Origin: Candidatus Coatesiibacteriota bacterium
Lineage (GTDB): Bacteria; Oederibacteriota; CAKKQC01
Direction of reading: 5' to 3'
Assembly (NCBI GenBank): GCA_023265785.1
Contig: JAHFSL010000182.1
Location: forward strand, 1 to 5,867
DNA length: 5,867 nt
This document shows positions 1 through 4,570 of the stretch, in pieces. A program made the position numbers and the translations under genes. Below the pieces are notes generated by a model. It was not told where the DNA came from, made no database searches, and worked only from the letters and a program-made list of their open reading frames with translations. Positions within the stretch are counted from its first letter, which is position 1, and every line of letters begins with the position of its first letter.

Positions 1-278
1 TTCGCGTCATCGTCCACGAGCAGGACCCGCCGCGCCCCGGCCGTGGCCTCGCCGCTTCCGGGGACGATGTGCTTCTTCATGAACGCCGCGAGGCTTCCCG
101 AACTGATGCGGCGGCGCCCCCCGGGCAGGGTGGCGCCGGTCAGGATGCCCTGGTCGTACCACCGCTGGATGGAAAAGACGGAGACGCCGCACATCTTGGC
201 GGCCTTGAGCGTGGAAATGGTGTCGCTGGCCGCCGGCCGGGCCAGGACCGCCGTCGCGGAATGCTTGGAATGTTTCAT
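1..278 (-). CDS. Helix-turn-helix / receiver-domain regulator, 3' part outside the window
   Basis: Probable DNA-binding regulator; 92 residues are visible and the frame is open at the left edge. Residues about 20-70 look like an excisionase/MerR-type winged helix-turn-helix: a STLKAAKMCGVSVFSIQRWY helix pair, then the DQGIL turn and a TLPGGRRRIS wing resembling the TPGGHRRF wing of MerR/BldC-like proteins. A short Gly/Ala linker (about 73-82) leads to RRVLLVDDDA, the first strand and acidic pocket (DDD, 89-91) of a response-regulator receiver. The phospho-acceptor Asp would lie outside the window. The ATG at 278-276 is chosen because AGGAGG sits 6 bases upstream. The DNA-binding domain precedes the receiver, the reverse of OmpR or NarL proteins. 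It is divergent from crtYc, so it might control the cyclase operon, itself, or both; that is inference. A receiver-bearing excisionase-like protein with unrelated targets is the alternative. Confidence 0.82.
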   Translation of the reverse strand, partial: MKHSKHSATAVLARPAASDTISTLKAAKMCGVSVFSIQRWYDQGILTGATLPGGRRRISSGSLAAFMKKHIVPGSGEATAGARRVLLVDDDA

Positions 279-284
279 GCCGGT

Positions 285-290
285 CCTCCT
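285..290 (-). promoter_or_regulatory. Ribosome binding site of the HTH/receiver gene
   Basis: Perfect AGGAGG on the minus strand, 6 bases before the ATG at 278. It fixes the start of the divergent regulator gene and shows that this organism uses canonical Shine-Dalgarno sites. Confidence 0.85.
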
Positions 291-308
291 CAAAATGTTC
301 TCTCGGCA

Positions 309-337
309 GTTATCATACACCACTCCCCAGCGTCCAA
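309..337 (-). promoter_or_regulatory. Candidate sigma70-type promoter for the HTH/receiver gene
   Basis: On the minus strand, TTGGAC (337-332) and GATAAC (314-309) are separated by 17 bases. An overlapping TATGAT (317-312) is a better -10 hexamer (5 of 6) but would leave only 14 bases from TTGGAC. This is the most AT-rich patch of the intergenic region. Transcription would start about 20 bases before the ribosome binding site. Pattern match only; the -35 element is poor. Confidence 0.3.
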
Positions 338-355
338 TTTGCCTCCCGGGCAATT
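336..355. promoter_or_regulatory. Near-palindromic candidate operator between divergent genes
   Basis: Twenty bases with dyad symmetry of the form AATTnnCCnnnnGGnnAATT; 6 of 10 base pairs are symmetric. A slightly shifted reading gives TTGCC (339-343) and GGCAA (349-353) around a 5-base centre. It lies in the middle of the 99-base region between the HTH/receiver gene and crtYc and overlaps the candidate -35 elements in both directions, which suits an operator. No terminator-like T-run follows it. Symmetry in such a short stretch could be chance. Confidence 0.3.
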
Positions 356-368
356 CTCCGGTTAGGAT
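339..368 (+). promoter_or_regulatory. Weak candidate promoter for the lycopene cyclase operon
   Basis: TTGCCT (339-344, 4 of 6 to the -35 consensus) and TAGGAT (363-368, 4 of 6 to the -10) with an 18-base spacer. Transcription would begin only a few bases before the GTG at 378, giving an almost leaderless message, which is a reason for caution. An alternative-sigma or activator-dependent promoter without clear hexamers is equally possible. Confidence 0.18.
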
Positions 369-377
369 GCAGGCACC

Positions 378-719
378 GTGCACCTCTACTTCATCAAGGT
401 GCTGTTGCTCTTCTGGATTCCGGGGGTGGCCCTCACGATCGGCATCTGGAGCCGGCTGACCCATGCGGAGCGCCGGGCCTACTGGATCACATGTGGCCTG
501 ATGGCAGTCATCTCTTTCGGCATGGAGTATGTCTACCTGTGGCTCGATATCTGGAACTTTTCAGAAGCCCGCGATCCCCTGCTGGGCATCCGGATCTGGG
601 GGGCACCGATCGAGGAATTTGAGTTCTGGTTCGGCGCGAGTCCGTTCATTCTCGGGCTCTACCTGATCTTCCGCCGTTGGCTCGTCCGCCCCGCCCGCCG
701 GGTCCGCCATGCCCGCTGA
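378..719 (+). CDS. crtYc: Lycopene cyclase, CrtYc-type subunit (lycopene cyclase domain)
   Basis: First half of the heterodimeric membrane lycopene cyclase, which converts the linear psi-ends of lycopene to beta-rings. The product is 113 residues, the usual size of one such domain. Three membrane spans are visible (about 4-24, 35-55 and 80-98). The family signature is present: an acidic and aromatic stretch MEYVYLWLDIWNF (49-61), then LLGIRIWGAPIEEFEFW (68-84) with the diagnostic PxEE at 77-80. A basic tail (RRWLVRPARRVRHAR, 99-113) should be cytoplasmic. The start is GTG at 378: the frame has an upstream TAG at 363-365 and no other start between; TAGGA ends 10 bases before it. The gene overlaps the next by 11 bases, which implies translational coupling. 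Assignment as the 'c' half rests on gene order and size; ring specificity cannot be read from the sequence. Confidence 0.88.
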   Translation: MHLYFIKVLLLFWIPGVALTIGIWSRLTHAERRAYWITCGLMAVISFGMEYVYLWLDIWNFSEARDPLLGIRIWGAPIEEFEFWFGASPFILGLYLIFRRWLVRPARRVRHAR

Positions 720-1686
720 CCGGCGGTATCCCGGCGACCGCACGCCGGACTTCACGACGCGGGACGATGGCGCCCCCACCTACGCGCGGGGGAAGAAATG
801 GCCCGCCTCGGCCCTGCTGGCCCTCCCGTTCACGGTGGTCCTGTTCCCGCTCTGCCGGGCGGCGTGGAGCCACATGTCCTGGCGTGCCTGCCTGCTCGCG
901 ACGATCGTGTTTGGGGCGGTCATGCTCCCGGCCGAGCATGACTCCATCCTGCGCGGCCACTGGGTCTATAACGAGAACAAGATCCTTGGGCCGCTGATCT
1001 GGGGCGTGCCGATTGAGGAGCCCCTCATCTATTACCTGATGCCCCCCATCTTCGTGATCGCCCTGTTCGAGTATCTGGCTGCACTCAAGTCCGGCGCGCT
1101 CCGGCTGGCGCCCCACACCCGGGCCACCCTGCGCGGCGTGGCGGGCCATGTCCGCCGCCGGCCGGTCCACACGGCCGCGTGGAGCGGAGCCGCCCTCCTG
1201 GCCGCCGCGACGCCGTTCCTGGCCTCGCCCGTCAGCGGCGCCATCGAACACTGGACCGCCAATCACTGGGCCCGCAAGGTGATCCTCCGGTACCGGGTCA
1301 CGGGCGCCCACACGGGGGTTTCCTGCTTCAACGCGGGTGACGACCCCGTCCGCCATGTCACGGTGGAGGTGGCGCTCGCCGCACCGGTGGCTCCGGGAGA
1401 GGTCGTGGTCCATGTTCCCCGCCGGATTGAGGCGAGCCTCAATCCCCGGTCCGACGGGCCTGCGCCGGAGCAGACCAGGGCTGCGACGTCCTACGCCATC
1501 AAATTGGAGCGGCTCTTCCCACGCGAGGCCTCCACGGACGAAGAATATATCTCGATCAGTGCGCCGGTCCGCATCCTGCGGGTGCAATTTGTCGCCGACG
1601 AGGGACGGGGTTCAGAGGAAGGCGCGACGAAGGGCGCGGCCGAGGCCGAGCCCGATCTTCCCGATGTCGCGCAGGCGGCGGAATAG
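709..1686 (+). CDS. crtYd: Lycopene cyclase, CrtYd-type subunit, with long C-terminal extension
   Basis: Second half of the lycopene cyclase, 325 residues against roughly 100-120 for a usual CrtYd. Residues about 31-127 are the cyclase domain: spans near 33-49, 58-74 and 106-124, and the signature HWVYNENKILGPLIWGVPIE (84-103), with PxEE at 101-104. It should pair with the product of the overlapping upstream gene in the cytoplasmic membrane. After a basic linker (about 132-152) comes a fourth probable span (156-175). Residues about 189-296 follow, with alternating hydrophobic strands such as KVILRYRVTG, HVTVEVALAA and GEVVVHVPRR, which suggests a beta-sandwich, and the protein ends in an acidic Ala/Glu-rich tail (298-325). 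I do not recognise the extension. The fourth span should place this domain on the opposite face of the membrane from the linker. The frame is continuous with no sign of a frameshift. The ATG at 709 lies inside crtYc. Confidence 0.85.
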   Translation: MPADRRYPGDRTPDFTTRDDGAPTYARGKKWPASALLALPFTVVLFPLCRAAWSHMSWRACLLATIVFGAVMLPAEHDSILRGHWVYNENKILGPLIWGVPIEEPLIYYLMPPIFVIALFEYLAALKSGALRLAPHTRATLRGVAGHVRRRPVHTAAWSGAALLAAATPFLASPVSGAIEHWTANHWARKVILRYRVTGAHTGVSCFNAGDDPVRHVTVEVALAAPVAPGEVVVHVPRRIEASLNPRSDGPAPEQTRAATSYAIKLERLFPREASTDEEYISISAPVRILRVQFVADEGRGSEEGATKGAAEAEPDLPDVAQAAE

Positions 1687-1690
1687 AAAG

Positions 1691-2527
1691 GTGAAAAAAT
1701 ATTCTTGGCTCACAAGGACCGCCTTGTCTTTGTCAATGCCCCCACCGTCTCCGGTCCTCCCCGCGGTCCTCACCGCCCTGTCTCTGTCGATGATTGCGTT
1801 GTCTCCATTCCTGGCCTCCGCTTCTCCCTCCCCCTACCGGCAGGGCGTGGCCGCGTTCGAGTCCGGCGATGATGCCACCGCGCGGGTGGCCCTGGCCGGG
1901 GTGGACGCCCGGACCGAGCCCCATGCGGTCTACCTGCTGGGCGTTCTGGCCGAGCGGCGCAAGGCCTACGCCGAAGCGGTCATACGATTTACCTCCTACC
2001 TGGCGTCCGTGCCGGCCGGATCGGACCTCGTGCCTTCCGCCCGGGCCCATCAGGCCTACTGCCTCGCCGCCGGTGGCCGCTATGCCATGGCGGCCAGCCT
2101 GCTTGCCGCATCCGGATCACGGCCCACCGACCGGGCGACGACCCTCCTGCTGGGATATGCCGACCTCATCCTCTGCCGCAGGCAGGCCGACGCCCCCGGC
2201 CGTCGCGCGGCTGCGGCCCGGGCGGAAGCCCGGTTTGGCGCCGTCCCCAACGATGCCGAGGCGCTGAACGGCCGCGGGTTGGCCCGGCTCGCACTGGCCC
2301 GCCCCCGCGAGGCGGCGGAGGACTTCCACCGCGCCGGTGCACTCGCCCCCCGCGTGACGTTCTTCATGAATGAGGGTCAGGCCCGGCAGGAGGCGAAAGA
2401 ATTCGCGGCCGCCCGCACCGCCTACCGCCGGGCCGCGGACCTCGCGCCCGAGTCCGATCCACTCCACGCCAAGGCGATGCGCGCCCTCGGCCACCTCACC
2501 GACCTGGAGGCGACCGGAACAAAGTAG
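1691..2527 (+). CDS. Exported tetratricopeptide-repeat (TPR) protein
   Basis: 278-residue protein of unknown specific role, probably periplasmic or surface-exposed and acting as a protein-protein scaffold. From the GTG at 1691 it begins with a charged MKKYSW segment and a long hydrophobic stretch (about 22-42) ending in an Ala-x-Ala cleavage motif (ASA, 42-44); there is no lipobox Cys. TPR-like helical pairs are visible at about 48-73, 78-108, 188-220 (with the typical ...A..DF..A..L.P ending) and 222-255 (ARTAYRRAADLAP); the middle, 112-182, is helical but degenerate. The start is uncertain: GTG 1691 lies 4 bases after the crtYd stop, gives the basic n-region and suggests reinitiation, but lacks a well-spaced Shine-Dalgarno; ATG 1736 and ATG 1790 are in frame, also without one. 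The spacing argues that it is third in the cyclase operon. A role in assembling the cyclase or binding the CrtYd extension is speculation. Confidence 0.8.
   Translation: MKKYSWLTRTALSLSMPPPSPVLPAVLTALSLSMIALSPFLASASPSPYRQGVAAFESGDDATARVALAGVDARTEPHAVYLLGVLAERRKAYAEAVIRFTSYLASVPAGSDLVPSARAHQAYCLAAGGRYAMAASLLAASGSRPTDRATTLLLGYADLILCRRQADAPGRRAAAARAEARFGAVPNDAEALNGRGLARLALARPREAAEDFHRAGALAPRVTFFMNEGQARQEAKEFAAARTAYRRAADLAPESDPLHAKAMRALGHLTDLEATGTK
1718..1792 (+). repeat. Imperfect 21-base direct repeat in the TPR signal-peptide region
   Basis: Bases 1718-1738 and 1772-1792 match at 18 of 21 positions, 54 bases (18 codons) apart. Both encode the heptapeptide TALSLSM; the three differences (T/C, T/C, A/G) are all synonymous. 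Each copy ends in an in-frame ATG that could be a start codon. It looks like an in-frame 54-base duplication that has since diverged, though the residues between the copies and after the second are not clearly alike. Confidence 0.65.
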
Positions 2528-2542
2528 CCCGTCTAGCCCGTC
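2525..2542 (+). repeat. Tandem 9-base repeat duplicating a stop codon
   Basis: TAGCCCGTC occurs twice without a gap. The first TAG is the stop of the TPR gene and the second is in the same frame, so the gene ends in two in-frame stops. The repeat fills most of the 21 bases between the convergent operons. No stable hairpin with a T-run is visible here on either strand. Confidence 0.75.
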
Positions 2543-2548
2543 TGGCGA

Positions 2549-4117
2549 TCAGGGCCGGTCCAGGAGACCGCGAACCCGCCGGGCCAGCGCATCACGGGAA
2601 AACGGCTTTTCGAGCATGGGGCCCGGGAGCGCGTCAAGGCTTTCGCCCAGCACGGATTCCGCGTACCCGGAGATGAACAGGACGGGGAGTCCGGGGAAGA
2701 CCTCGCCGAGACGCGCCGCCAATTCCCGTCCACCCAGTCCCGGCATCACCATGTCCGAAACGAGAAGATGAATCGGCCCTGCGTGTGCCGTGGCGATCCG
2801 CAGGGCATCCTCGCCATCGGTCGCCTCCAGCACCCGGTACCCGTATTGCTGGAGAATCGTTGAGGTCAGGTACCTGACCGGCTCGTCGTCCTCCGCGAGG
2901 AGGATGGTCTCCGTCCCACCAATCCCCTTCGCTGTGGCGGGATCGGCATCCTGACTTTTCGGGTGTTCTGCCTGGAGGGGCAGAAAGATCTCAAATCGTG
3001 TTCCGCGGCCGGGTGCGCTCTCCACGGCAATCCCTCCGCCGGACGCTTTCACGATGCCGTACACGGTGGAAAGGCCTAACCCCGTGCCCCGGCCAGCCTC
3101 CTTGGTGGTAAAGAAAGGCTCAAAGATGCGCAGCCGAACGCCCTCCTCCATCCCCTCACCGGAATCCACGATGGCCAGACGGACATAGGGTCCGGGGGGC
3201 ACCACCGCGCCGGCTGGTGATTCGCCCACCGCCACTTCATCCACGGACACCGTCAGCGTTCCCCCCTTTGGCATGGCATCGCGCGCATTCACCGCCAGGT
3301 TCATCACCACCTGACCGACCTGGCCGGGGTCCATGAACACGCGGCCTACGCCCCCTCCCATTGCCATCCGCAGAACGATATCCTCCCCGATAAGCCTCCG
3401 GAGAAAGTCCTCCATGTCGCGCACGGTCGTGCGCAGGTCCAGCTGCCGGGGCGCCAGGATGCTCTGCCGACTGAAGGTCAGGAGCTGGCGGGTCAGTGCG
3501 GCCGCTCGTTCCCCGGCCTCGCGCACGATCCGCATCGGCCGCACGAGCTCCGGTGACTGCGCCACCTTCTCCTGACAGAGTTCAAGTTGGCCCAGGATGA
3601 CCGTCAGGATGTTGTTGAAGTCGTGCGCAATCCCCCCGGCCAAACGGCCAACCGCTTCGAGCTTCTGGACCTGCTGGAACCGGCGCTCGGACTGCCTCAG
3701 GCTTTCCTCGACCTCGTGCTTGGCGCGATGGCTGGCCGCCTCCTCCAGTTCCCGACGGATGACCGGTCCCAACGTGGACAGCCTGCCCTTGCGCAGGACA
3801 TCCCGGGCGCCCGCGCGCATCAGGCTCGCGGCGCCCTCCTCACCAATGGAACCCGAGACCACCACGACGGGGACTTCTGAACCGGCCTCGCGCCACAAGC
3901 GGAGGGCGGCTTCCGCGCCGAATCCTGGCACGGAGAAGTCGGCCAGGATGACATCCCAGGTTGCCGTCCCCAGGGCCTCCGCCATGGCCGCTTCCGTGAT
4001 CACTCGTCGCATCTCGCAGGTGAACCCCGACCGTCCGAGTTCGCGGGACACCAGGAGCGCATCGTCCTCACTGTCTTCGACGATAAGAACGCGCAGACGC
4101 TCCAACGACCCGGTCAT
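2549..4117 (-). CDS. Hybrid histidine kinase, receiver-HisKA-HATPase-receiver
   Basis: Soluble 522-residue signalling protein with no membrane span. Receiver 1 (about 8-125): acidic pair E14/D15, phospho-acceptor D60, S88 and K110. A charged coiled-coil linker (122-150) leads to the kinase: H-box GGIAHDFNNIL with phospho-accepting H165, N-box N273/N277 (NLAVNARDAM), G1 DSGEGM (318-323), F-box FEPFFTTK (332-339) and G2 GTGLGLS (344-350). Receiver 2 (about 404-520): E409/D410, D455, S483 and K504. All key residues are intact. The kinase module is of the NtrB-like HDFNN type. Receiver 1 probably takes phosphate from a partner such as the kinase two genes upstream and modulates this kinase; that is inference. 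No DNA-binding output and no PAS sensor domain are present. Its ATG overlaps the stop of the response regulator gene as ATGA, indicating coupled translation. It converges on the TPR gene across 21 bases. Confidence 0.92.
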   Translation of the reverse strand: MTGSLERLRVLIVEDSEDDALLVSRELGRSGFTCEMRRVITEAAMAEALGTATWDVILADFSVPGFGAEAALRLWREAGSEVPVVVVSGSIGEEGAASLMRAGARDVLRKGRLSTLGPVIRRELEEAASHRAKHEVEESLRQSERRFQQVQKLEAVGRLAGGIAHDFNNILTVILGQLELCQEKVAQSPELVRPMRIVREAGERAAALTRQLLTFSRQSILAPRQLDLRTTVRDMEDFLRRLIGEDIVLRMAMGGGVGRVFMDPGQVGQVVMNLAVNARDAMPKGGTLTVSVDEVAVGESPAGAVVPPGPYVRLAIVDSGEGMEEGVRLRIFEPFFTTKEAGRGTGLGLSTVYGIVKASGGGIAVESAPGRGTRFEIFLPLQAEHPKSQDADPATAKGIGGTETILLAEDDEPVRYLTSTILQQYGYRVLEATDGEDALRIATAHAGPIHLLVSDMVMPGLGGRELAARLGEVFPGLPVLFISGYAESVLGESLDALPGPMLEKPFSRDALARRVRGLLDRP

Positions 4118-4554
4118 GCGGGCGGCTCGTTCAAGAGCAGCCAGTACAGCCCGAGCTGCCGCACCCCGTCAACGAATTTCTCAAACTCCACCGGCTTGCG
4201 AACGTAACTGTTTGCGCCCAGCTTGTAGCCCGCCACCCGATCCGCGTCCTCATTGGACGACGTGAGAATCACCACCGGAATGAGCCGGGTTCGCTCCTCC
4301 CCCCTGATACGGCGCAGGACCTCGAGTCCATCCAGCCGCGGCAGCTTGAGGTCAAGCAGGATCACGATGGGCAGGGCGGGTGGCGCCGACACCGCGTGCG
4401 CACCCGTGCCGTTCAGCCAATCCAGGGCCTCCACGCCGTCCCGGGCCACCACCACCTGGTTCGAAATGTTGTTCTTCTTGAACGCCCGCAGGGTCAGGGC
4501 TTCGTCATCCGCGTTATCCTCGACCAGCAGAATCGTCCCCTCGCGCATGCCCAT
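4114..4554 (-). CDS. Single-domain Rcp-type response regulator
   Basis: 146-residue stand-alone receiver. It resembles the Rcp1 family, which partners phytochrome-type histidine kinases: TILLVEDNADDEALTLRAFK at 7-26, then NNISNQVVVARDGVEALDWL (28-47), and a loop before the phospho-acceptor (about 48-61) longer than in CheY. Acidic pocket E12/D13, phospho-acceptor D68 (LLDLKLPRLDG), T98 and K120 (RKP) are all present. The C-terminal YWLLLNEPP is typical of the family. With no output domain it should act as a phosphate shuttle or by protein contact. It sits between two kinases: 16 bases after the membrane kinase and overlapping the hybrid kinase by 4 bases. The most likely scheme is phosphorylation by the upstream phytochrome-like kinase, with the hybrid kinase as further partner; the order of transfer cannot be read from sequence. 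The start at ATG 4554 is fixed by AAGGAGG 5 bases upstream. Confidence 0.93.
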   Translation of the reverse strand: MGMREGTILLVEDNADDEALTLRAFKKNNISNQVVVARDGVEALDWLNGTGAHAVSAPPALPIVILLDLKLPRLDGLEVLRRIRGEERTRLIPVVILTSSNEDADRVAGYKLGANSYVRKPVEFEKFVDGVRQLGLYWLLLNEPPA

Positions 4555-4559
4555 CAGGT

Positions 4560-4566
4560 CCTCCTT
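4560..4566 (-). promoter_or_regulatory. Ribosome binding site of the Rcp-type regulator
   Basis: Perfect AAGGAGG on the minus strand, 5 bases before the ATG at 4554, in the 16-base gap after the kinase stop. It chooses the first of two nearby in-frame ATGs (4554 rather than 4548). Confidence 0.88.
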
Positions 4567-4570
4567 GTTG

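Noticed and set aside
43..459. Plus-strand open frames across 43-459
   Set aside because: They are antisense to the HTH/receiver gene, which has a perfect ribosome binding site and recognisable domains, and their translations have no family features.
646..1587. Long minus-strand open frame (313 codons) opposite crtYc/crtYd
   Set aside because: Its product is Arg/Gly/Pro-rich without any recognisable motif and it lies antisense to clear lycopene cyclase genes; long antisense frames are expected in GC-rich DNA.
1337..1690. 5' extension of the TPR frame back to 1337
   Set aside because: The extension is Arg/Ser/Pro-rich, overlaps the crtYd coding region in another frame and would bury the signal peptide inside the protein; GTG 1691 is a better start.
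2556..2570. Small hairpin (CGGTC/GACCG, 5-base loop) as a terminator of the cyclase operon
   Set aside because: The stem is only 5 bp, no T-run follows, and it lies inside the end of the hybrid kinase coding sequence.
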